Shown here piece after piece: positions 1 to 11,016 of a stretch of 64,000 bases of DNA (its first letter is position 1; the number at the start of each line of letters is the position of its first letter). The notes under the pieces were generated by a model, which worked only from the letters and a program-made list of their open reading frames with translations, did not search any database and was not told the DNA's origin. This stretch comes from Quillaja saponaria (lineage: Eukaryota > Streptophyta > Magnoliopsida > Fabales > Quillajaceae). The stretch is from positions 23,409,652 to 23,473,651 of the forward strand of contig CM055613.1 in the NCBI GenBank assembly GCA_029379385.1, written 5' to 3'. The position numbers and the translations under genes are program-made.

Positions 1-2321
1 AATATATAGTCCCTCAATTAATTTCATATATAGGTTTGAATCATTTTAAGGAGGTCGTGTGGATTTATAAATTTTCTAGTCTCAGAATAAATGGCCTGGC
101 TTTAAATTAAATGAGAAGATGAATTAATCGAGATACACATAAACTGATCTGATCGCAACAATGACCTTAATAATTAAGGGAATTTTCACTTACCTTAAAC
201 TTTTGGGGACATGCAAAAAATGATAATAGATCTAGTCATTAATTTAATAATTAATTCAATTTATTAATAAATATAATTTTTAAAATATAAAATGGAATTT
301 ATTTTTCCATTTAAACATTAAAAGAATAAAGAAAAGTGAATATAGATTCTTTATTAATAACCCATGATTGCTAAAAAATATATAAAATTAATATGAAACA
401 TATCCATTCAACCTCCCATGTTAACGTCTAATTCCTTTTCCTAACCAATAGAATAACTCAATTTTAGCCTCCATTGTGTCACTATTTAGTAAGTAAACCA
501 TTACATATTAGAGACAAAATTTTAGTATTTTTTTTATTATTTAGAACATAAAACTCATTATTAATTTATTAAGGATCATCTCCTTGAGTGTACACATAAC
601 CAAGCACATGTGATCTTTAACTATTATGATTTAGTAATCAATGTAGAAGTTAATTGGTTAACTAATTAAATACACCAATTATTCCTCCTTTTTCCTTTAA
701 GTTTTTTTATTTTTTTTATTATTATTATTATCAAAACCGATGATGCATCAAAGTGAAGCTGAAAAGCATGCACACAATTCCAAATTAATCTTGCAAGTCA
801 GCATGTATAAACTCCACAAACCGATTTATGTGACAGTTTAAGAGTATATAAAGTGTTATTTAATTAGCTTCTTGTTGTGCAACCTGGTCAAATTAATCTC
901 ACATTAACCTACATGAAAGATTTTTAGAAAAACGACAAATAAATCTCTGATTGTGTAGGTCATAAGTGCAATAAGTTTTCTATGAACCAATAATTAAAAT
1001 AATAAATATTATTATGATATTCTTTTTATAAAATGTAGTTAAATATAGTTTAAATAGAGGAAAAAGATATGTTAATTTTTTAATATAACTAGTCTTATAT
1101 TTCAATTAGGTTTTGAAACTAGATCAAAAATTTATATAATTTCAATATAAAATATAAAAGAGATCAATGTTACATATTTTTTTAACAAAACAAGTGCATT
1201 GATCCGAATATCACCTAACCATAAATAAAAAGGAAAATATAAAATGAATAGTCATATTTTGCTCTTGAAAATAATTTCATATTGCAACCTCAAGTGTTAG
1301 AAAAATAATAAGAATTCAAAAGACTCGGCAACATAAAGTGATACAATTGACTAATTTATAAATTTACTCACTCAATGAATAATAGATCAATATTATTTCA
1401 ATTTAAATCAAAATCTTATTTGTCTTTTCCCAAAAGGAGAAAATATATTCTTACTGAAAAAAGTAAAAGAGAAAATATAAAATAAGGAAGAAAATGTACT
1501 AAAAATCTTTTGTCTAATACTTGCATGCAACAGTTTTCTCAATCCAAAATAGCTGGTCTCTTTATGTCATTGTAAGGATGGATAGAAAATGAAACAAAAG
1601 ATAGATAATATTTATAATAATTGTAGGCGAGAAAAATAAGGTATTGTAGTGTTGACAAGCTAAATGTTTATCTTAAACAATAGTTTATTAACCCACATAG
1701 GCTTTATATATGTGCAGAAGTTGGCTAATAGGTCATTCAAAGTTCAAACAAAAACTTAACTTATTGGTTATTGCAAATGAAAACTGAGGGCAATCCCTAT
1801 GAACCTCTGCATCTGATTCATCTAATTTTCCTTCCTTCTTTATTAGGGATTTTTGAGAGGAGCACTACATTGATCTATATATATTCTTTGTTTTTCTTTC
1901 TCTTAATTCAAACAGTTAGATTATATTTCTTTTATTTTTAGGTTTACTCTCAATTAAGTTACATAATTTCATTTGTTTTCCCAGTTTAGATAAACATGAG
2001 TAACACGAAGAGGCTAATAGTTAAGGTCATGTTCCATTTGATATAAGATAGGGAGTAATACAAGCTAACTCAACAAGCTTTAAGTTTTGTCATCCTTTCA
2101 AGTTTTTAATTTTGTGCATACCAATTAGAGCTAGCTAATTGTAATTATTATTTTATATGGAGGTGTTATGAGTGGTTTTTTAGCCTATAACATCCTTAAA
2201 TAATTATCTTGAAAAACACACATAAATATTTTTTACATCCTTCAATCGATTTCCTAGCTAGTTAGTTACTTAATCAATTCTCCTCTTTTTCAAAGTTAAT
2301 TGTACCTTGCCCAAAAAACTA
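1..2321. other. AT-rich intergenic DNA
   Basis: About 2.3 kb with no reading frame of recognisable family and no clear repeat structure. It is very AT-rich with scattered A/T runs. A short trinucleotide tract of ATT type lies near 718-733. I see no gene in it. Confidence 0.6.
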
Positions 2322-2839
2322 ATGGATTTTAATAAAACAGATCTGATTATTAAGGGAGGAAAAGGAAGAAAGGTTTGATCGTCAAGACATGAGAGAGATG
2401 CAAATCCATTGGATGTGAGCGAATGAGTTGTGCTTCTATCAATAACTATCATCCTCTTACAAAAAGGACCAAATCATGCCCTAACCTCTATGCTGGTAAG
2501 CTAAATGATCAATAGGAAGAGAAACGGGTGAAAAAAGGTCATGCAACATCTCAAGGTTGCTTCTCCTGTCTATGTTGGACCCGAAAAACAAAGATTCGTG
2601 ATCAAGGCCAAATATGCGAACCACCCTTCGCTCAAGATTTTGTTGGAAGAAGCCGAGTTAGAGTATGGTTGTAACAGCCAAGGCCTCTTGCTCTTCCATG
2701 CAATGTTGATACGTTTTATAAGGTTTTGGTAGAGATAGATGATCATGTTAATACGAGTACTCAAGAAATTAACCAAGGCTGTGCTCTTGAATCTTATCAC
2801 CTGCTTATAAGTCTGTCAAAGATGGTTGCCATTAATTAA
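2322..2839 (+). pseudogene. SAUR-family (small auxin-up RNA) pseudogene
   Basis: Intronless relic of a SAUR protein, a small auxin-induced regulator of cell expansion. Read across frames, the family layout is complete: an N-terminal stretch beginning MDFNKTD, then LIVKT and ERCKSIG, then TKRTKSCPNLYA, then the SAUR core with VYVGPEKQRFVIKAKYANHP and LLEEAELEYG, then PLALPCNVDTFYKVLVEI, and a tail ending SKMVAIN before TAA at 2837. Lesions seen are a frameshift near 2367-2372, TGA at 2390 where the family has Trp, TAG at 2513, a 1-bp gain near 2562 just before VYVG, and a 1-bp loss near 2684 just before PLALP. The longest surviving frame (2541-2732) covers only the core, with a wrong C-terminus. 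The subgroup resembles SAURs with a 'GCFSVYVGP' core. Family assignment is firm. The exact lesion positions rest on remembered family sequence. Confidence 0.85.
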
Positions 2840-5800
2840 TTAGTTATAATAGTAATTTATATTGTGTCATGCATGTCTGTGTTATTTTCTTCTTTGTGTC
2901 TAATTATATTCTTCTTTTCTTATGATCAGTACTCTAATGTGATTCAATCAGTTAGGATAGTTTAGGAGTTTGGGAGTGAGATCGATATGAATGTAGACAC
3001 ATCTGATCTCTATTGATCATCTGAGTAACAATATTATAATATACGTGAATTTCCTTGTTTGTTAATTATGCTGATTTTTTTTGGTTGTTTTTCAATTTGA
3101 TTAACTTAACTATCTTGTAGTTTTTTTCTTTCTTTCTTTTCTTTTCTTTAAGGTAAAAGGGTATAACAATCTTAAATTTTGTATGTGAAGAGATTGAAGA
3201 AAAAGACTTTCAAAGTACAATCATCGATTCACTTTCATTAGTTAAATTATTATTCTTATTTGTTTTTTAATTCACTGACATTTTGTTTTATTTTCATTTG
3301 ACCTAATACTAACTCATGATTTACTTATAGTGTATTTTATAGTGTATTGATTTGAGTAATTTTGTGTGCACGTATTCCAACTACAAATTAAGTAAGACAA
3401 TAATTATTTGTAATTCTATATAAGTTGGATGTTGTGCAAATTAATGATATAATGTATTAATGAGATTAGTTTGACTAGTTGAGGATGCTTAATAATTGAT
3501 CTGGATTCAATTACTATGCATTGTATTATTTGGTTTCAAACTAATTAATAAGATAAATGTTTGGATAAGACATTAATTTTAGATTGAGAAAAGGGGCAAT
3601 TGAATTTCGTTCAGCTAAAAAGGGTGAGCATTGCAATTTAACAACACATAAACATTAAAATAGGCCAAGGTTTTCAATATATATTGACTTCACGATGCAC
3701 ACTATTCTAGCGAACGTCATAGACAACTAAAAAAAGGTAGGGCCAATGAGGTATATAAGGTATGAGGTTTTTTCAAATAACTTCTATGTTATTCTATGTT
3801 GTTCATTGTAACTTATAATTATATATAGTAATTATTATATTATTAAGTTAGCTACAATTAAGGATTGGGCAACAACCAAATATCAACCGCCTTTCAATTT
3901 TAAGAAAGGGGATTTAATACAATTCAAATTTACATTTTCAATTTAATGGGTATATTGTCAACTTCATAATAAACATAAGAAATTCTTACCATGGTACGTA
4001 TTGCCTATGAGCAGCTTACTAAGTGGAATGGTATTTGACCAATTAGATAATAAAATCTTACTAAAATTATCATAACTTAAATGTGTTATTCGAGATTTAT
4101 TTGAGTTGAGGTGGTTGGTGATCTAGTGAGACGAGTTTGATATTTTGATATCAAATTGAATATTTGCACAAATGGATTGGAGTAGAATTCTGGGCTGAGT
4201 TCTAAGGTCCCTGGAAGATTAAGTTAGTAATTGTAGAGAGAGAGTGATATGTAAAAAATATATCGATTGTCTAATATTTTGGCTTTTATTTACTATTTTG
4301 GTGAAGATATTTATGTGTAATCCCCCTATTGAGGTTGTGCCAAGTGTTTCTATTTGAACAATCCTTCCTAGCCAAGTGTAAGCTTGTGTGTCACCTAGAG
4401 ATTTGTTGGTTTTATGTACTAACATTAGTTTTCCAAATAATGAGCCTCTTAGATCGAATTAATGAGGCTTGGCCATTGAATTTGGAGCTTCATAGGGTAT
4501 TCATATAGTTAAGAGAACACCATGTTTCTGTAAAGTTGAGAGAGCTAGCATTCATAAGAGTCTGCTATTATTTTAATGAATTGGTGAGTGGTCCTTGTAG
4601 GTACTAAAATTTTAATCATAAATTCATTGCCTATTTGTTTAATTAGCATTAAAATTAACAAGCCCAAAACTTTAAAAAGGAAAAGAAAAAAAATCTAATG
4701 ACCAAATAGGTAATGGAAAAGCCAGTTTCACTATAATCACACAACCTTCAAAATTAAATTTTAAAGGGCACTTTGAAGCCTACCTTTTGATATAACCTCC
4801 AATTGAGATTATTATCACGAAAAATGTTCTATACAATATATCTACAAACACCTGGAACATATGAAAGAGAGAATTGCTATTGTAAATCAGATATCCAAAA
4901 TTCTTAAATTTGACAACCAAAATGAAATCCTAAAATTCATAAGTTAAAGCTTAATTTTACATAGTTTGGTAAATATTATTGTCTAACTCATTGATTACGA
5001 TTTGGCTTCTCTTCCTTCAGTTACAGTTAGGTCTTCAATGGCGACAAACTTTGGGGTTAAAACTTAGCCTATGCAATTGACATTTGCAACTATCGAGATT
5101 TTTAGATTTGTGAGTTCTTTCCTCCTCTTTCTTTTCTCTTACTTCGGTAGTGTTACATCTTCTTCTCACCTAGAATAAAAACAATAAATATTATTTCCAA
5201 AACAAGATATCAGTTGTCGAAACCTTTGAAACCTAAAATAATGGAGGAATGAAAAGAAATTTGAGATCTTACCTTCTAATGGAGGCAACAAAAGAGGCAG
5301 ACAAGGAGAGTCTTTCGAGCAACAAAGGTAAATGATTTAGGAATTTTGAAGAAGAGAAGAGAGGCATACAAAAAACAAAAAGGAAGTTTGGTAATTGTTT
5401 GCACAAATTGTTATTTGTGACAATCACATACCGTCTTAGATATTAAAAACCTTTATGGAAAACCAATCCCAGAAAATAAAACACTACATTAGGGGTATAA
5501 AAAATTAAAAATTTTTGTCGATTATCTGAGACGATCCTAACTATCGTGTATAGTTAAATGACCATCTCAGATAGTATTATTCATAATGGTCTTTTCTAGG
5601 ACAATCACAGTAGTCATGAATAACTATCTATTATATATTTACGAGTTCATCACCTTACACGACAGTTTAACAATCTCAACCTACAAAATGCCTTTTTCAA
5701 TTTAGGTATTTATTAATATGAAATGACTTTAAATAGCTTGGTATGTCAAGCTTCATGAAAATCAGTTGCAGAAATAAGCCATATTGATGAAAAGTTGAAC

Positions 5801-8304
5801 ATAACTATAGTTTTTAGTTATTTTCTTTCTAAAGAAAATGATATGACAATATATTGGTTCTATATTGTGATATATCTTCATTTTTTTTCTATAATGAGAT
5901 TTAAGAGATACCGTATTAGAGTGCTCATTTTGTGAATGATGTATGAATGTAAACATAGGCAACAAGAAAAATTTAAAGATGGGTTTTGTGAAATGCGATT
6001 CAAGTCTGTTGTGTAAGTCTACACATATTAGATAGAATTATGGTTATAGCTTATGAGACATACAGATGAATCAAAATTAAAGAATTTTCTCTTTCCATTC
6101 TTCATGTATCATGTCTCTTGAATTTTAGCAAAAAATGCAATGTGAAGTATTTAGATTTTTATTTTGGATTGTTAGGAGTTAAACATGTTTATTAACACAA
6201 AATTCAATATTAATGTGTATTGTTCTCAACAGTTGATTTACAATTATTGAAATGGTTTTTTTTTTATTAACACAAAAAACTTAGTTACACGGCCTTACTT
6301 TTTGAAAATATTCATATCCTACAATAAGCAAAGCATAAGTTTCATATTCTTATAATTTATTTATTTTTACCTTCTGAAGTTCACTCCAATATTTGATCAT
6401 TTTTAAACCTCTTTCTCATTTCTATAGCCTAGTAATTCAATCATGTGGGCTTATGTTCTTCTTCATGAAAATAATTTTATGGCTTTATCATTTCTTTATG
6501 AAAACCACATATTACAATGATTAATGTGTAACACTCTTTATAGAACCATAACATCCCGTGTGTTGTGTCGTGAGGCATGGGTACTGCCTTAGTTTATCAC
6601 TAATGTGATGTTGTATTAGTTAACTTTATCATTGTTTTGATGTTTTTAATTTTATGCTTACATGCTTTGCATTACCTTAGAACTTACTCCATTCCACCTT
6701 ATAACTACTCCATCTTATTACCCTTATATTTTTTTAGTTCGAACTGAGAAGTTTGAGAAGTTTGAGCTAGCTGTGATAGGAATTTAAATTGAATTTTTAC
6801 CCATATGACAGGATATTAACTAGTAGTTGTATTTAAACTGTATTGAAATAAATAGCATACATTAGTTTGAGCAACGTGGGTGAATCTCGAGATTGGTTGA
6901 TGATGGCATATCATAATGGGTGAAAACCTGAGATTGTTGATGTTGTATTGGCTTCCAAGTCACTGTATTTGTCCAACCAAAAGCATCCTAGCCTGTGCTT
7001 GCCCACCCTTATAGTATAACTGTAGATGTTTTAGCCATGTGTCATCTTCTCGGGTTTTTTCTTCCAATGATTCTGCTGAAAAAGATGAAAATTTAAAAAT
7101 TACTATTGCCTCTTCTCGTGGCCGAGTTATTGTGCCCGGACCTTTATAGTCATGAGGGGAACATATTTAATGTCACTTCTCCCAAAGACTGTCAACTTAA
7201 AAGCTATGTTAGTTTGTGGAGCTATTCACTTGTGTCATCATGGGGGACGTTAACCTCTTCAGTTTTTGAAAGGCGATAAGCTCATTTGATTCGTACAAAA
7301 AGATTTTTCTACAACAATTTTCACAATTGCAACTAAAAAGTCGAGGTCAATAGAAAATTCGGTATATCCATAAAATCCACATATATAAAAATATCTTGTT
7401 GAAAATCATGAATAATATTTTTAATATAATTGGTATAAACTATTAATACTGTTCACAGAGTGTTGACTGATTGACATTGAGATTCGACCTTAAGCTATAT
7501 GTAGCTTGCTGAAAATAATGAATAATGTATTTCTTATTCTTGATGCAGATAATTTTGATCAACTATTATGCAACATTTCAAACCTTGTGTATTGCATGCA
7601 AACTGAAAATGTGGTCTCTGTAATTTGCAATGGCTTATGGATAATGATAGATAAGAAAACTGTGAACATTGACGAGGTATATCACTTTAGTATTTTCTAA
7701 CATTTAATACTAGATATAGTATAAAATAACAATTGATAGCAGATTAAATAAGCTGATGCACCCTCGCAAATTTTATGCACTTATTTAGTTGTTAATTTTG
7801 CTTCAACCTTGCAATAACTGTCATATCTAAGGTTACTAGTATATATCCTACAAAAAAGCTTTAATACCCACATTCAGGGAATTTCAGAAGATGCATTTTC
7901 TAAAAAAGCTTCCTAATGATCTTGTTGTGTATAAACTTGTCCTTCTGGCTTTAATTATGAACTTCAAAAGTTATTTCCAAGGCAAAGTAGGCTTATGTTG
8001 AACTTTTAAAAAGGGCAAACACAAAAATTTTGACTAGACTGAACTTCCTTTGATTGTCGGTTTATGTTGTCATGAAGAGGACAAGCTTCCTAGTGATGTT
8101 GTTATGAGTTTTTGCTACAAATTATGTATTTGATATCCGATCTTTATTTGTCAAATTAACTTAAATATCCTTCATGGGAAGTAAGGTTTTTTGTTAGATT
8201 TCTAGACTACCATAGTAGCATATTGTCTAATATTTAATCTTACTTGTGTAAATGATCCACTATATTGTTATCTCTCATTTACAAACAATTCCTTTGGCTT
8301 GTGT
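2840..8304. other. AT-rich intergenic DNA with TE relics
   Basis: No supportable gene. A short exon-like open stretch at about 7547-7677 sits between an AG (TTGATGCAG) and a GT (GACGAGGTAT) and codes for residues such as CNGLWIMIDKKTV. I do not recognise it and it has no partner exons. Motifs near 5.4-5.6 kb resemble CACTA subterminal repeats and are listed separately. The remainder is A/T-rich with no clear structure. Confidence 0.5.
5395..5625. mobile_element. possible CACTA-type relic (subterminal-repeat-like motifs)
   Basis: Several short, inverted or direct variants of one motif cluster here: CCGTCTTAGATA near 5430, TTATCTGAGACGATCC near 5521, GACCATCTCAGATAG near 5561, and a CACTACA sequence near 5483. 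Similar motifs (TCTGAGATGGCC, GTCTCAGATAA) form the subterminal repeats of the CACTA element at 44886-51930. No clean pair of terminal inverted repeats was found, so boundaries and identity are tentative. Confidence 0.25.
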
Positions 8305-9115
8305 ATGAACGTATAATTTGAACTAAAATTATCATACTTCCCACCAATTTACGTTTAATATATCACATCTATATAATTTGAACTAAAATCGTCATATATA
8401 CAACCAATTTGCACTCAATTATATATAATTTACAATAATGTCATATACGTAGTCATTTATTTTGCATTGTGCATGTTTATATATTTTCAACTAAAATCAT
8501 GATATACTAAACATTTTCATTTACTGTATTTTTATATAATTTGAACTACCATAATCATACATCCATTTTATGTTTAATACTACGCGTTAATATAATTTGA
8601 ATTAAATTCCCACATACTTAGCCAATTTACATTTAATTTTATATGTTTATATAATTTGAACTAAAATCCTCATAGGTTAATTTTAATTTAATTATGCATG
8701 TTTATATAATTTAACATAAAATCATTTGACATCCAACCATTTTACCTTCAATTGTGCACTTTTATATAATTTCAACTAAAATCTTCATAAACGAAGCAAT
8801 TTCTATTCAATTATACATGTTTATATAATTTGAACAAAAATCGTCATATATTCATTCAATTTCATTTCAGTTGGGCATATTCAGATAATTTGAACTAAAT
8901 AATCTGACAATTTAAGAATCAAACCTATTAATTTAAATATTCTTGTAATTCAATATTTTCTTGCAAAATCTATCATCCTATTTATGTTTAAATTTGCATG
9001 TATTTGAACTAAAACTGTGTACTCAGTCATTTTATTCTCACTTATGTATGTTAATATGATTCACACTAAAATTATCTACTCGCACAATTTTCCTTTCAAT
9101 ATATATATATAACTT
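8305..9115. repeat. degenerate ~58-bp minisatellite array
   Basis: A recurring block 'TATATAATTTGAACTAAAAT' followed by a C/TCATA stretch, an ACCAATTT-like stretch and ATTTAATT..GCATGTTTA repeats at intervals of about 50-62 bp. Copies start near 8311, 8371, 8423, 8477, 8531, 8587, 8647, 8699, 8761, 8820 and 8879, with weaker copies near 9000 and 9052. Units differ by substitutions and small indels, so the array is old. It ends about 500 bp before the GYF gene leader. No coding potential is seen. Confidence 0.75.
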
Positions 9116-9589
9116 TAACTCATTGAATCATTTCACTTTTTGAAATTAAAAAATATATTGTATTTTTCGTCTTTTTCCTTATTTTATTTGTTTTTTTAAT
9201 TTTGGAATAGATTCTAATTTCTTTCAAATTCACGATTATCTCTTTTACAAGTATTTTCTTATTAGCTCAAATTCTGTTATTATAAAAATTCCTTAACTAC
9301 TGAATTCAAGTATATCCTTTTTACTTGAATAATGTCTTGTGGGTTATTGATATTTTTATTTGTTAAATTAATTCTAACATAATATTAGGACATAGACCAA
9401 ATTATTTCAATCTTAAATAATAGGAATAAATGAAAAATATAATTTAGTAAATAAACAATGAGTTGAAAATGGAAAAACTTCTTATAAAATACAAATATGT
9501 TGTTTCTTAAATATAGGCTACCTACATTTAAATATTTGATTGATGATGATTGGTTGATTTGGCCGTTCTGACCACCCAAACCTTCGCCC

Positions 9590-9896
9590 TCTTCACTTCA
9601 CTTCACTTCACTGGTTCATCCAAGGCACAAGCAATCTCTCTCTCTCTCTCAGTCTGAGCAAGACTTTATTCAAACATTTACAGGTATGCAGCAAAACCAT
9701 TTACGAAGCGCTAGTAGATAGTAGATACACTGAAACTTCAAATTTCCTCCTGCTGAGCACCTTTCTGCTCTGCTTTGCTCTCTTTCTGGCTCACTTTCTT
9801 CTTTGCTTTGTATGTCGGAGTTTGTATCCGCTATCTGTGTGTGTTTCATTCGTGTTTATCTTTTTCCCCTCAACCCAGTGATTTAGTGACGGTTCC
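9590..9896 (+). promoter_or_regulatory. 5' leader of the GYF gene with CT-rich tract and probable leader intron
   Basis: Upstream of the ATG at 9897 there is an ACTTC repeat (about 9593-9611) and a (CT)n tract near 9631-9650, typical of plant core promoters and leaders. A plausible leader intron runs from ACAG|GTATG (donor 9684) to a pyrimidine-rich CCCCTCAACCCAG acceptor ending at 9878. No convincing TATA box was picked out. The transcription start is not defined. Confidence 0.4.
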
Positions 9897-10288
9897 ATGG
9901 CCGAAAGTAAGCTCGATCAACCTGAAGATCTTCCTCTCCTCTAAATTATCCGATCATTTTTGGACACCCAAAGGTACTTCATAGTCTTTTCTCCTTATCT
10001 ATTTTGGTTGTTTCGATGCTCCTATTGTATTAGACTAGCTTTTTTGTTATTTCGTTTAATATGTTTCTGATGTGAGGTCCCTAGTCTTTGATCCGTAGCA
10101 TCATAGTATTTGGTGCAAATCTTCATTTTTGGTCAGTTGAGCGTATAGTTCGCTATCGCTAATTAGGGTTCTAATCATCTTTACCTAATTTTGTCAATAC
10201 ATTTCCCTGGAATTTGATCTTTCAATTTCTAATTGATTGCTAGATTGCTACTTTTATATGTTAGTAAGCATCTGAATGGCATGCCGTA

Positions 10289-10323
10289 AAGTTTCAAGTT
10301 TCAAGTTTCAAGTTTCAAGTTTC
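10289..10323. repeat. heptamer microsatellite (AAGTTTC)5
   Basis: Five uninterrupted copies of AAGTTTC lie in intron 1 of the GYF gene. Confidence 0.9.
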
Positions 10324-10978
10324 CACTCACTCCAGAAGTTGAAGAGTATATGTCTGATTCAGTTTATTTTGCACTCGTCTGATTCATATTTGTTAATCTT
10401 TCGAAAATTATTGAAATTTTTACTTTTTTTGCTACATAGAAAACCAGTTCACTTAACTTGATAACTGGGAATTATTTTTTCCCCCAAAAAAAGTTCTTCT
10501 GAGTTAAATGTGGCTGCTTTGACTTTAAGATAATTTGACGTTTTAATATCTGTAGGCATGTGATGAATATAGTCCAGAATTAAGATTTAGAAACACTTGT
10601 TCAATGACCAATTAATGGACTGTTAATGCTAACCAAGGTTTTTTCAGTTTACCTATTTACACTGCACATGATACTTAGAAACTAAATTAATTTGTTAATG
10701 TCAAGGCTTTTTCCTATTTACACTATAAATGATACTTAGAAACTAAAGTAATTAGTGTTGCTTATCAGGCAAGTATTAACTATATATGTGTGATTTGCCT
10801 TGGATTTCTACGTAAAAAGAAGTAATGTAATTTTAATTAATTTGACATGGAAGTTATCTGGGAAATTGTCCCTGCTTATAAGTGACCAGTCTCATTTGAG
10901 GTCTTGAATCTTCTTTGATGCTCAACTTGCTAGTTTAAGTACTACAGAAGTCAATGAGTAGTTGGTTTTGTAAATGGG

Positions 10979-11014
<36 letters not shown>
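10979..11014. repeat. poly(A) tract of about 36 bases
   Basis: An uninterrupted A run lies in intron 1 of the GYF gene, about 70 bp before the proposed exon 2. No retroelement body is recognised upstream, so it is listed as a homopolymer tract and not as an insertion. Confidence 0.85.

Positions 11015-11016
<2 letters not shown>

Noticed and set aside
10979..11014. A36 tract taken as the tail of a retroelement insertion
   Set aside because: No retroelement body precedes it and no flanking duplication was found, so it is kept as a homopolymer.
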